Source: Rubripirellula amarantea
Lineage (GTDB): Bacteria > Planctomycetota > Planctomycetia > Pirellulales > Pirellulaceae
DNA: 64,000 bases
NCBI RefSeq assembly: GCF_007859865.1
Contig: NZ_SJPI01000001.1
Location: 496,001 to 560,000 of the forward strand
Direction of reading: 5' to 3'
Below are positions 29,484-38,745 of the stretch, one piece after another. Below the pieces are notes generated by a model. It was given only the letters and a program-made list of their open reading frames with translations. It did no database searches and had not been told where the DNA came from. Made by a program: the position numbers and the translations under genes. Every line of letters starts with the position of its first letter. The stretch's first letter is position 1.

Positions 29484-29713
29484 TCGCGTTCGGGGGGCAC
29501 GTCACGTTCAAAGTAGCTGGACTGCCCTATGAACGGTCAACATTAAACGGAAGAGAAGAGATTACCCGCCCCGGAAACACGAAACATACGTTTTCCCGTC
29601 CTTTCTTATGCAAATTCACGCAAAGGGAGACATCAGGTCATCGCGATTTCTGATGGACAAATGAGTGATTGAGATCAAAAGGCCTTCGTCCATCTCATGC
29701 ATCTCGAGAAAAA

Positions 29714-29735
29714 ATGCAACCCGAGAAAGTTGCAT
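29714..29735. repeat. Small hairpin, 7-bp arms
   Basis: ATGCAAC and GTTGCAT surround an 8-nt loop; it is the first of a series of hairpins in this region. Confidence 0.55.
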
Positions 29736-29740
29736 CCAGT

Positions 29741-29757
29741 GTCCGGCAAAGCCGGAC
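29741..29757. repeat. Small hairpin, 7-bp GC-rich arms
   Basis: GTCCGGC and GCCGGAC enclose an AAA loop. It is stable for its size, has no T-run after it, and stands 5 bases after the previous hairpin. Confidence 0.65.
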
Positions 29758-29788
29758 TACGTGACCAATCATGCGGTTGCGACAAACA

Positions 29789-29901
29789 GGTTTCGCAATC
29801 ACGCAATCCTGCACCAACGAATCGTCTTACATTCCTCCACCAGCGCTTTACTTGTTTGCCATTGTTGGTTTTGGCGAAACAGGTCGCGTGATTGCGAAAC
29901 C
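29789..29901. repeat. 16-bp perfect inverted repeat, 81 bases apart
   Basis: GGTTTCGCAATCACGC (29789-29804) recurs as its exact reverse complement at 29886-29901. The enclosed 81 bases hold no gene. Terminal inverted repeats of a tiny element, or the closing stem of a structured RNA, would both look like this. Confidence 0.75.
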
Positions 29902-30335
29902 GACACGACCTATGCGGGACTCAGAGTTGCCCGCATCACTGGATTAGCGGCAACCGTCAATCCAACAGCGATCTTCAATCATCCACCGATAGCCTGAACA
30001 CTTGGCTTGGCTTGGTGTTTAAAGCATGTGCGTGCAGAAGCGATGGGCGAACATGCATGACGCGATCGCAACCTTCATCACCATCAACGACCTGCACCTA
30101 AGAGACCTTCAAAGCTCATCGCACCGAAGTTATTGATTACTACTACTCAAACTTAAATACGAACAACGGCGACGAAACAGGGCTTAGAAGTCCTCATAGT
30201 CAGGTCAACATGCCGCAGGACGAATCAGAAAAACTAAGTGTGTTCACAGATCGTTTTCTAGTTAGACTCGCAATCGATGCAAACGGTGGTTTGCATTACC
30301 TTCCTAAACCCCCGCCTCGTAGAAAGATCTACACC

Positions 30336-31139
30336 ATGAAACCACTGCAGCTATTAACACTGTTGTTCATGTCCACATGCATGACTCTTAACGCTTCAGC
30401 CGAGGTCATCTTTTCAGACGACTTCTCTGGCTACACTGACAATGACCCTGCCGCGGAGCCCTGGACAGGCCCCAACACCGTCGTAGGTGGTCGCATGTTC
30501 GCTGATGACGTAGTCGCAGATGTTACGTCCTACGACTTTGAAGGTCGATTCGCAAATCCGAACAACTACGGGCAAATTACCAGTGGAACCGTCTTCGCAG
30601 GCTTCGACCTTGAATTTGGCGATGGCCTGAGCACGGGTGGACAGTACTTCACGTTCTTCGGCGATCGCAGTAGCACTAGTATCTTTGACTACAAGTCTCG
30701 AGTCGTAGTCAAATCATCGCTCAATGGTGCATCAGAAAGGATTTTCGACCTGGGAATCTACAACGGCAACTTCGGCGATACACAATATCTTGGGCTCGAA
30801 CTCCTGCCGGGCGAGACCTATCGCGTGGTGCAAGGATATGACTTCACGACCGGAGTTTCATCCTTAAGCGTGAATAATGGCCCGAGCGCTTTAACAGTTG
30901 GAGCCGACCCAGGAAATGGCAGCCCAATTGGTGGTTTCGGCTTGCGATCGCCAAGTGCGTCAACGGGCGAACGGTACTTTGACAACATGATTGTTGCCAC
31001 CACGTACAACGAGGCCTTTACCGTTTCGGCAGTACCAGAGCCATCTACAGCGTTGCTCGGTCTTGTCGGCTTGGTCGGTATGGCATGGGTGAAACGTCGG
31101 CGGTCAGTGAAGGCAAAAGCCAACGCGACTGCAGCGTAG
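30336..31139 (+). CDS. PEP-CTERM sorting-domain protein 1
   Basis: 267 aa from the ATG at 30336. A signal peptide (LLTLLFMSTCMTLNASA) is followed by a beta-rich domain (about 25-230) and a C-terminal PEP-CTERM tag: VPEPSTALLG, a hydrophobic helix and a basic end (KRRRS). Such proteins are processed by an exosortase and are often linked to exopolysaccharide or surface display. The middle, with FSDDFSGYTDND and a Gly/Ser-rich later part, resembles concanavalin-like lectin modules only in general style. An upstream in-frame start at 30210 is rejected because it would bury the signal. No exosortase is in the window. Confidence 0.88.
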   Translation: MKPLQLLTLLFMSTCMTLNASAEVIFSDDFSGYTDNDPAAEPWTGPNTVVGGRMFADDVVADVTSYDFEGRFANPNNYGQITSGTVFAGFDLEFGDGLSTGGQYFTFFGDRSSTSIFDYKSRVVVKSSLNGASERIFDLGIYNGNFGDTQYLGLELLPGETYRVVQGYDFTTGVSSLSVNNGPSALTVGADPGNGSPIGGFGLRSPSASTGERYFDNMIVATTYNEAFTVSAVPEPSTALLGLVGLVGMAWVKRRRSVKAKANATAA

Positions 31140-32211
31140 TTTCGGTCGGCTACGCAATGTAGACAGTCGTGCATACATCCAACTCTGTTGCCCATCGTAG
31201 TGCAAATCGCAAGCAAGAACGCTGGGCACAGAGGGTTCGGATAGCGTTAGAAAACGCATGTCGATTCGCGTGATACTTAAGCCAAAAACGACGGTCATTC
31301 TGTATAAAAATTGATCGCCGAAGGCATGATGAACAGGTGTGGTGGCGTGTCGAATCAAAGTCAATGCTGAGCTACTCGATCACCCGGCGTAGCTAACGTC
31401 GGCTGCCGCAAGCACCTTTAAGAACAGTGCTCAACCAAAATGCTGACCTAACCTCGTTTGCTTGAGTAGTTGGCGATGCACCCAATTCGCTTCAGGCATA
31501 ACAATTCTTGCCATGGCTTCCTGCGTTACTTCAAATCGCATCCTGAGCATCGACCGCAATTGCAACCAAAAGTTGGCGGCAAACGCTGAACGGAGATTAC
31601 CCAGCTCGCGACATCGAATCGATTCTTAACCAGGGACACTGCAAGACCGAGTGTGATTCGAACGCGGTAACTCTGCCCCGATCTTGGATTCGTAACGATG
31701 GGTACGGGCGATCCTTTGTCTGCTTGGTCGGGTCCTCAACCAGGTCTCTGCGCCACCCTAGAACGCAGGCCGATCGGCAAAGTGGCAATCATTATCAAAC
31801 AACTCATGCAAGCGTAGCGACTACTACCCCCACTTCAGAGCGGACGACTAGCAAAAAAAAGTTACTGAATCATCTACTCGAAACCGCCTAAAACCACTGC
31901 CGCGTGCACCGGAGAATGGTTCGACGGAGTGAATACCGACGTGAACAAATCAAAGGACGGCGTTCTCACAGACATGCCACGTCACCAATGTCGTCGATCT
32001 CGTCCTTAAGGTTTGTTCGCAAAAACCGCCCAAGAACACTTCGCAAACACGAAGGCATTTAACACCTTGCGACACCACATAATTCTTTAGAAAAACACAC
32101 AGAAAGAATGAGACTTAATGGACTCGTCATCGTTACAGTCCTAATATGCGGTCAAACGCAGCCCCATGTTTTACCCACATGTTTCAGTCTAAGAGAATGG
32201 GAAGATCTTTT
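31140..32211. other. Long non-coding gap between two PEP-CTERM genes
   Basis: 1072 bases. Short open frames on both strands lack signal peptides, family motifs and ribosome-binding sites. No tRNA, terminator or clear repeat was recognised. Gaps of this size are unusual compared with the housekeeping part of the window, so a decayed gene or an unrecognised RNA is possible. Confidence 0.45.
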
Positions 32212-32946
32212 ATGAGCAAGTTGTTAAGAGCTATTGGTTCGACAATCCTTGGGTGTGTTATCACCAGCAGCGCATCGGGTGCTGTGATTACTGACGTCTC
32301 GGCAAGCACGGTGGCAGCAATCAACAACTGGCAATTCGAACCTGATGGCACAACTTTGTCATCAACTGCAACAGGTGGCCTGGTAACGACGGGTAGTTAT
32401 GCAAATCCGCTCACACTTGCTGGAATTTTTACCATCGACGACTCCGCCGACACGGGTGCGATGTTCACAGCCGACCTAATTCTCAGCGGTGTTGATAACA
32501 ATGGTGCCAACAATATCTACGCACAGTCCGATGGTCACATCGTTTTCGATGTGGACCAACCGGTACGCCAAGAATCGTTAACCTTGACGGTTGGAAACTT
32601 CCAACAAATCTCTGGTTTGGAGCCGGCCGTTATTACTTTCGATGGTTTCAGCGAGCTTGTTCTTGTTTCGTACGTTCCAAACGCGACTGAGTCCGCCACA
32701 TTTAACGGAATTGCAATGACTAGCGCCGCTACCAACGCGGTTTCTCCTCTAGCTCCCAATGGCTCCACGTTGCTCGACACGAGTCCTAATGGCACTGCCA
32801 TCTTTTACTTCGATGGGGTTAGGGGGCAATTTACGGTTGCAACAGCAGTTCCCGAGCCATCATCGTTCGCAATGGTCGGTATTGGTGGTCTGTGCGTCAT
32901 TTGGCATCGACGAAGACGCAATTCAGCTAAGTCGCAAGTAGTCTGA
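32212..32946 (+). CDS. PEP-CTERM sorting-domain protein 2
   Basis: 244 aa from the ATG at 32212. The signal peptide (LLRAIGSTILGCVITSSASGA) places the start there; the ATG at 32197 is also possible. The mature part (about 25-205) is rich in Thr, Ser, Asn and small residues, typical of secreted beta-sandwich proteins, and I do not recognise a domain. The C-terminus has VPEPSSFAMVGIGG, a hydrophobic stretch and HRRRR, a complete PEP-CTERM signal for exosortase processing. It is not obviously a duplicate of the gene at 30336, because the central regions differ. Confidence 0.85.
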   Translation: MSKLLRAIGSTILGCVITSSASGAVITDVSASTVAAINNWQFEPDGTTLSSTATGGLVTTGSYANPLTLAGIFTIDDSADTGAMFTADLILSGVDNNGANNIYAQSDGHIVFDVDQPVRQESLTLTVGNFQQISGLEPAVITFDGFSELVLVSYVPNATESATFNGIAMTSAATNAVSPLAPNGSTLLDTSPNGTAIFYFDGVRGQFTVATAVPEPSSFAMVGIGGLCVIWHRRRRNSAKSQVV

Positions 32947-33665
32947 TCACCGACTGCTATTGATCTTAGAAAGAGCCCATCCGTGACCTCGCGGATCATT
33001 GGCTATGCATCGTGAGTGGAAACCAGTCGTAGGCCTGTAGTTTCTTGGTGCATAGCAAAGACCAATTTATATGCTTGCTTTATCCGCGGCTGCTATTGCG
33101 CCGAACGCGACGGTCTGCATGCATGTAAATAACACTGGCATTTGATTTCACAAAGACTTGATAAACAGCGACATCGCCGAGCCGATATTAGCGCCCGTCG
33201 ATGCCCTAAGACTTTGAATAATTGACGGCTAGAAAACACGATGCGAGTCATTAGGCAAGAAAGAATTGCCTCGCATCACTGAATTAATTCGTAGCACAGA
33301 ACTTACCGCTGGTTCCCACCCGAACTCCCCGCCCCGAACACTTGGCACCTTAAGCCTTATACCAGCTACAGTCACAACATCTATTAAGACTCCATTTACT
33401 AAGAATGAAGTGATGGCGTTGAAAATAGTAAGTACTTGAATAACCGCATGGCATACCCGTTCGTCGCATTTGTTAATGCAAGTGTGACTAGCCGGAAAGT
33501 TACCAGTCCATCAAGTATCTAAACATTTGCAGCGCGCATTAATTGTTTAAGCCGCATGTCTATTTCATCGTGAATTGACACGCGATTCTACCGTCGTTTT
33601 CCCGTTCGAATTGCGTGCACCGACGCATGCATTTTTTCATACTTTCTTGCTAGGTTAGGAATCAA
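32947..33665. other. Intergenic region, nothing recognised
   Basis: 719 bases with no supported gene, AT-richer than its surroundings by eye. The far right holds a TTGACA at 33575-33580, but no matching -10 at the normal spacing, and AGGA at 33657-33660 as ribosome-binding site for DUF1559-B. Confidence 0.45.
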
Positions 33666-34886
33666 ATGTACCGTAAACAACGTGGTTTTACGTTAGTTGA
33701 GTTATTGGTGGTGATCGCCATCATCGGAGTACTGGTAGGCTTGCTCCTACCAGCGGTCCAAGCTGCTCGCGAAGCTGCACGACGTATGAGTTGCAGCAAC
33801 AACTTCAAGCAGCTTGGAATTGCAATGCACAATTACCACGCGGCATTTAAAGAACTTCCTATGCAAGGTGTAGGAACGGCCGGTTCCACGCCAACATGGT
33901 GGTGGGACCCAACCACTGACTCGAACAACTGGCGTTTGAGTGCATTAGTTGGACTAACTCCGTTCATGGAACAGCAAGGACTATGGGAAGAAATCTCTGG
34001 ACCTAAGCAAAACTTGGTTCCCCCCATGACCCCTGCCTTCTGGCCTCCGATGGGTCCGTCACCTGACAACATTGACTACGATCCCTGGACGATTGAGATC
34101 CCCATGCTTCGTTGTCCATCGGACCCGGGCACCGGACTACCTTCGCTAGGTCGAACCAACTACGGAATGAACGTTGGCGACAGCATGTATCGGTCTATCA
34201 ATGGTGACCGGCGTATTGTCACAACCTCAAGTGCACCGTCTTGGCCACCGTTGCCTCACGAGGCCAATGTGCTGGAATCCCGTGCAGCCGACCGTGGTGT
34301 TTTCAAGTTACACCAATCGACCAAATTCAGAGACGTAACCGACGGACTGTCCAATACGATCGCAATGGGAGAAATGGCGACCGATATTGGCGACCGTGAC
34401 AACCGGACGATTCTCGTCAACACTGGTAACGTCTTGGAAGACCATCGCGATAACCCCAACTACTGCTACGACGATCCAACTTTGATTGACATCGAACGAC
34501 CGAGCTTTTGGTCCTCGACAGCCGCAGTGAATGGATCTACCGATGGCCGCGGGTATCGCTGGGCTGATGGAGTACCCTTCATGACCGCGATCCACACGAT
34601 ATTGCCGCCTAACAGCGCGGTTTGCGGGCCTAACAATGCCAGAAACACAGCGAACTGTACCGTATCGAGTCGGCACCAAGGTGGAGCCCACATCTTGATG
34701 GGAGATGGCGCCGTTGTTTTCATCAGCGATTCCATTGACTCGGGCAATCGAAACAATCCGATGGTGTGGCGAGGAGGAACTGCAATAGACAAGAACATGC
34801 CGGGCTCGAAGAGTCCGTATGGTGTCTGGGGTGCTCTTGGAACCAGCGCATCGGGTGAAGTGATTGAAGAGCAACTTAATCAGTAG
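33666..34886 (+). CDS. DUF1559 prepilin-like protein B
   Basis: A 406-aa homologue of the proteins at 4384 and 48377. A very short leader (MYRKQRG) precedes the prepilin motif FTLVELLVV and hydrophobic helix, then [14 protein letters not shown], the DUF1559 body (RCPSDP; FRDVTDGLSNTIAMGE) and a C-terminal [11 protein letters not shown] motif ending with SPYGVWGALGTSAS. It is predicted to be cleaved by prepilin peptidase and exported. AGGA five bases before the ATG supports the start. It is followed by a perfect hairpin (34953-34981), a 62-aa lipoprotein and a TPR/FG-GAP/UnbV protein: the same gene order as in cassette A. Confidence 0.93.
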   Translation: MYRKQRGFTLVELLVVIAIIGVLVGLLLPAVQAAREAARRMSCSNNFKQLGIAMHNYHAAFKELPMQGVGTAGSTPTWWWDPTTDSNNWRLSALVGLTPFMEQQGLWEEISGPKQNLVPPMTPAFWPPMGPSPDNIDYDPWTIEIPMLRCPSDPGTGLPSLGRTNYGMNVGDSMYRSINGDRRIVTTSSAPSWPPLPHEANVLESRAADRGVFKLHQSTKFRDVTDGLSNTIAMGEMATDIGDRDNRTILVNTGNVLEDHRDNPNYCYDDPTLIDIERPSFWSSTAAVNGSTDGRGYRWADGVPFMTAIHTILPPNSAVCGPNNARNTANCTVSSRHQGGAHILMGDGAVVFISDSIDSGNRNNPMVWRGGTAIDKNMPGSKSPYGVWGALGTSASGEVIEEQLNQ

Positions 34887-34952
34887 CTCTCACGCGACGA
34901 CATTCGGAACTTGATTCAGACGACACATCGTTCCGATAGAACGTCATCTTTA

Positions 34953-34981
34953 GCAACTGCCTAGCTCAGCTAGGCAGTTGC
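34953..34981 (+). terminator. Strong hairpin between DUF1559-B and the small lipoprotein
   Basis: GCAACTGCCTAGC and its exact reverse complement enclose TCA: 13-bp arms and a 3-nt loop, 66 bases after the DUF1559-B stop. The following bases (ATTCTGCTTTC) are only mildly T-rich. It may be a partial terminator or an mRNA-stabilising structure that makes the DUF1559 message more abundant than the downstream genes. Confidence 0.65.
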
Positions 34982-35028
34982 ATTCTGCTTTCAAAATTCC
35001 CATTCACGATCTCGAACGAGAACATTTC

Positions 35029-35217
35029 ATGATGAAATCTGTAACGCTATTGGTTGCCGCTGGCCTGCTTATCATTGCCGTCGGGTGTGCAAAGGAAACC
35101 GGCTCAGTTAAGGAGAACGTATCTCAGGATGATATTGCTGCCTACAAGGCCGCGATCAAGGCTGAGCAGGACGCCATGAGAGGCGACATGGCAACGTACG
35201 AGAAAGAAACAGAGTGA
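35029..35217 (+). CDS. Small lipoprotein (62 aa), cassette B
   Basis: A 62-aa protein with a signal (LLVAAGLLIIAVGC, lipobox cysteine at residue 20) and a charged, helix-prone tail (DIAAYKAAIKAEQDAM). The start at 35029 gives MMKS; the second ATG three bases later is equally possible. It lies 142 bases after DUF1559-B and 31 bases before the TPR/FG-GAP/UnbV gene. Length, lipobox and position match the gene at 5757-5945, though the tails are not clearly homologous. The function is unknown; it may be an envelope partner of one of the flanking proteins. Confidence 0.75.
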   Translation: MMKSVTLLVAAGLLIIAVGCAKETGSVKENVSQDDIAAYKAAIKAEQDAMRGDMATYEKETE

Positions 35218-35248
35218 CGCTAGCGTTTGTTCGTGTCGTCGCCGCTTC

Positions 35249-38200
35249 ATGAGGTCGTGTGACATCATTAACATTCCCTACACAACTCTTTTTGTCTCCA
35301 TCGCATGGGTGCTTGTCGCCTCGGGGTGCAACCGAGGCGAGCAAGCACAATCGAGCGATCAGAAAGCGATCCCTTCGTCCGAACCGGCCAGTGCTGCCAA
35401 GGGTGACACTCTCGCTGTAATGAGGCAAGAGATTGCATCGGCGCGCGAAGGCGACGTGAATTGGGACGCTGCATGGATGCTCGCCAAGAAGGTGTTGATT
35501 GCGTATCCCGAAGACAAAGATGCGTTGGTCGAGGTCGCTCAAGTTGCCTACCGGGCTGGGCATCAAGACATCGCCAAAGACATCCTTGTTCAAGCGGCAG
35601 TCGCGAACAACTTTCTAGACGAATCATTGGTCAACCGCTGCGTGGTCGCCATGATCGACGCTGGTGATATGTTTGAGGCGATCAGCTTTCTTGAACGAGT
35701 CGTCGATGCTTACCCCGATCGCGACAAGGTCCGCCGGTTGCTATGTGACCTTTTGATAGGTGCAGAATACCGTGAACGCGGTTTTAGCCACGCCACCAAG
35801 TTGATTCGCCAACGGAAGTTTGATTTCACATTGTTGCTTGCGATGGATAACCACCATCGGCGCAAAGAAGAGAACAAGTCGCTCGACGAAATGCTCAAGC
35901 GAAACACCGATGACCGTCGAGCGTCTATCGGGCAAGCACGTTCAATGCTGGATCAATCTCGCTTCGCCGAAGCCGGAGTCATTGCGAAACAGATACTTGA
36001 TCGTCATCCGGACTTCCAACCAGCAATGGATATTTACGGACAAGCCCTCGTCGCGTCCGATCAGCGCGATGAACTGGAACAATGGTGCGTTGATCGGCTA
36101 GTTCCCCTTAGTCAGACACAATCATTGTCGTGGTCTGGCTGGATCACGCTGGGCGATTGGTGCCGCCAAAAAAGCGACGTAGCTTTGGCTCGCTTCGCTT
36201 ATCTCAATGCAGTTGCAAACTCCACTGATAACCCATTGGCTTGGTCCAAACTCGCGGAAGTGTCGGGAGATTCAGAGGACATCCGACACGAGGCAAACTC
36301 GCTGCTGAAATTGAGGCAACAATACATTGAATTTTCTAAGGCACAGATTGGCATCGGAGACGTCGACACGTTTTTGAAACTGATACCGGTGATCGAGACA
36401 CTCACCGAACAGGGACGCTTGTGGCAGGCCGAGGCGTGGGCGGCATTAGCGTTGACCTTGCCTCCGTCTCCATCGGGCATCGACGAAGACGCCGTCGCGT
36501 TACGTATGCGAATTCACCAACACCGTGAAAGTATTCTAAGACGCCTGAACCAAAATACTCCGTGGCGATTAGCGTCTGCCAGTCCTGATACCACGATAAG
36601 CTCAGATGATTTAGCTTCGTCGCTTGCGGCACTGGCGGCAAAGTCTCAATCGGACACGGCACGCCACGTTGTCTCGGAACGGAACAAATTTCCGTTTCCC
36701 GATGCTCCCTTCACCGTGGATTTACGAAACGAAGCGGTTCGTCGAGGTGTCCAATTTTCCGGCAAGACCTATGAAAAGCTTGATCAGCCGGGCATTCCGT
36801 TTTATGCGACCTTAGGTTGTGGTGGTGGCGCGATTGACTTTGACCTTGATGGTTGGCCGGATCTTTACTTGGCGACTGCGGGCGGTCGACCGGGAGAACG
36901 CCAAGGCGCCCCGAATGCTTTGCTGCGAAACGAAGAAGGCACGTTTCGAGCAGTAACCGTGCCGACACGAACCGGTGATGTTGGTTTTGGACAGGGGATT
37001 TGCGTGGGAGACATCAACAGTGATGGATTCGCTGACTTGTTCATTTGCAACTACGGTGAAAACCGTTTGCTAATCAATTGTGGCGATGGAACCTTTGCCG
37101 ACCAAACCGAACAATGGTTACCGTCAAGCGATTGGAATTGGTCGACAAGTGCAGCAATCGCAGATTTAGATCGTGACGGGCTGCCTGATCTGTATGTCAC
37201 AAACTATTGTGCTGGGACTGAACCGATTGACCGACGCTGTGATGCGGGTGATAGAACCGAATTCAACAAGTTCGCCGGACAAGCTCGTGCTTGTTCGCCC
37301 ACTGTCTTCAAAGGTGAACCGGACTGGGTGTTTCGCGGTCGCGGCGAGGGTGGGCTTGAGCGAGTTCCAGCGGCCTACGGATTTGAACTCGATGATGCTG
37401 GTCGCGGTTTGGGTGTGTTGGTGGGCGAGCTCGATGAAAATCGTGGTATCGACGTGTTCGTTGCAAACGACATGAGCCTGAACCACTACTGGACATCTCC
37501 GCCCACCTCACCATCAACATCCGGTATCACTTCCACGGATCATTTGAAAGACGATGCCAGAATCGAGAAGTATCTTTGGCTCGATGCGTCGGTGTCATTG
37601 GGACTTGCGGGCAATTCTCAATCAACGCCGCAAGGCTCGATGGGCATCGCATCAGCAGACTTGGATCGCGATGGTGACCTAGATTTCTACGTCACCAACT
37701 TCATGTCCGAATCAAACACACTTCACTCTAAAGAAGCGACCGGTGGTTGGCGTGACGAAACGTATGGCGTCAACTTGACTGATGTCACGCTGCCGATGGT
37801 AGGTTTTGGAACCGAATGCGTTGACCTCAATGCCGACGGCTGGCGAGAGATTATCGTTACCAATGGACATGTCGATCTCTACTCGACTCGCTCTGAAGAT
37901 GCATTTTATGCGCAACCGTTACAGGTCTTTCAGCGGATTTCGACCGGCAAGTTTACTAATTCAGAGTTTGAAGCCGACGGCGAATACACGTCTCAGCATC
38001 ACGTTGGACGTGCGATGTGGACTATGGATGTGAACCGAGACGGACGAACTGACTTTGCTGTAACTCACCAAACCGAACCTGTCGCGCTGTTGATAAACCA
38101 TACGCCTATCGAGAACCAAACCATCAACGTTCAGTTGCGTGGAACCCAAAGTGGGCGTGATGCTATCGGAGCCTCTGTCACGTTGAGTGTGGGATCGCAT

Positions 38201-38422
38201 AGCGAAGTCCAAACGCTGACAACGGGCAGCGGTTTCCAGTGCAGCAACGAGAGCGTACTGATGTTCGTGCTGCCACAATCAGCCGAGCCAAATGACACGA
38301 CGCTAGAGGTGTCGTGGCCGTCCGGTCGGCTTCAGGAATTCGCATGCGGCAGCGACGTTCGAGATTGGCTTCTAGTTGAAGGCGACTCGGATGCTTTTCC
38401 GATCACCGATGCCGTTCGTTGA
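35249..38422 (+). CDS. TPR / FG-GAP / UnbV (CRTAC1-type) lipoprotein, copy C
   Basis: A 1057-aa predicted lipoprotein (signal ending LVASGC, cysteine near residue 27). TPR-like repeats cover about 50-430 and FG-GAP/VCBS repeats begin near 525 (DFDLDGWPDLYLATAGG, DINSDGFADLF, DLDRDGLPDLY). An ASPIC/UnbV domain (GRDAIGASVTL) starts near 968. It is the longest member of cassette B. It resembles copy A more than copy B in places, for example the tyrosine-cysteine stretch TNYCAGTEP compared with VNYCGGNRP. That suggests A and C share a closer common origin, which an alignment should test. It ends 188 bases before the tRNA-Ser gene. Confidence 0.88.
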   Translation: MRSCDIINIPYTTLFVSIAWVLVASGCNRGEQAQSSDQKAIPSSEPASAAKGDTLAVMRQEIASAREGDVNWDAAWMLAKKVLIAYPEDKDALVEVAQVAYRAGHQDIAKDILVQAAVANNFLDESLVNRCVVAMIDAGDMFEAISFLERVVDAYPDRDKVRRLLCDLLIGAEYRERGFSHATKLIRQRKFDFTLLLAMDNHHRRKEENKSLDEMLKRNTDDRRASIGQARSMLDQSRFAEAGVIAKQILDRHPDFQPAMDIYGQALVASDQRDELEQWCVDRLVPLSQTQSLSWSGWITLGDWCRQKSDVALARFAYLNAVANSTDNPLAWSKLAEVSGDSEDIRHEANSLLKLRQQYIEFSKAQIGIGDVDTFLKLIPVIETLTEQGRLWQAEAWAALALTLPPSPSGIDEDAVALRMRIHQHRESILRRLNQNTPWRLASASPDTTISSDDLASSLAALAAKSQSDTARHVVSERNKFPFPDAPFTVDLRNEAVRRGVQFSGKTYEKLDQPGIPFYATLGCGGGAIDFDLDGWPDLYLATAGGRPGERQGAPNALLRNEEGTFRAVTVPTRTGDVGFGQGICVGDINSDGFADLFICNYGENRLLINCGDGTFADQTEQWLPSSDWNWSTSAAIADLDRDGLPDLYVTNYCAGTEPIDRRCDAGDRTEFNKFAGQARACSPTVFKGEPDWVFRGRGEGGLERVPAAYGFELDDAGRGLGVLVGELDENRGIDVFVANDMSLNHYWTSPPTSPSTSGITSTDHLKDDARIEKYLWLDASVSLGLAGNSQSTPQGSMGIASADLDRDGDLDFYVTNFMSESNTLHSKEATGGWRDETYGVNLTDVTLPMVGFGTECVDLNADGWREIIVTNGHVDLYSTRSEDAFYAQPLQVFQRISTGKFTNSEFEADGEYTSQHHVGRAMWTMDVNRDGRTDFAVTHQTEPVALLINHTPIENQTINVQLRGTQSGRDAIGASVTLSVGSHSEVQTLTTGSGFQCSNESVLMFVLPQSAEPNDTTLEVSWPSGRLQEFACGSDVRDWLLVEGDSDAFPITDAVR

Positions 38423-38560
38423 TCCAACGGGCACTTGAAAAGCGGAAAAGGCAATTCATCCACCTTTGATGCGTCGCAGAGTCGACGGCAAAACCACTTT
38501 GGGCCGAGTTTCGCGGAATCGATATTGCGACGAAAATTCGCCCCCGCGACCGCTGATCAT

Positions 38561-38602
38561 AAAAAAAGCACCGCCGAAACGATGGTTTCAGGCGGTGCTT
38601 TT
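38561..38602 (-). terminator. Rho-independent terminator after tRNA-Ser
   Basis: AGCACCGCC pairs with GGCGGTGCT, and an inner GAAAC/GTTTC pair extends the stem to about 14 bp with one bulged base. On the minus strand a run of seven T follows (38561-38567), so it terminates the tRNA transcript. On the plus strand four T follow, so it may also end the TPR/FG-GAP/UnbV transcript. Confidence 0.9.
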
Positions 38603-38609
38603 GATCAAG

Positions 38610-38692
38610 CGGAGGACATGGGACTCGAACCCACAACCGGTAAACCGGCAACTGATTTCGAATCAGTCTGCTTGCCAATTCGCTTATCCTCC
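38610..38692 (-). tRNA. tRNA-Ser (anticodon CGA)
   Basis: On the minus strand a class II tRNA with a long variable arm can be folded. The acceptor GGAGGAT pairs with GTCCTCC, and the anticodon stem ACTGA/TCAGT encloses loop TTCGAAA with anticodon CGA. The variable arm pairs CCGG with CCGG, and the T-arm contains GGGTTCGAGTCCC. It reads serine codon UCG. The discriminator base is G, as expected for tRNA-Ser, and the CCA end is not encoded. A strong terminator lies just downstream. Confidence 0.95.
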
Positions 38693-38745
38693 GGCTCGGC
38701 AGAGCTTTCTGCTAGGCAATATGTTCGCTCGTTCGCTTCAAATCG

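Larger units (their letters stand above)
29484..30335. other. Gene-poor region rich in inverted repeats
   Basis: 852 bases without a convincing gene. The stretch 29714-29901 contains three perfect inverted repeats in a row, described separately. It could encode a structured RNA or be a decayed mobile element. The right end precedes the PEP-CTERM gene at 30336. Confidence 0.45.

Noticed and set aside
32960-33010. Weak hairpin after the second PEP-CTERM gene as a terminator
   Set aside because: Seven pairs including a G-T, with no T-run.
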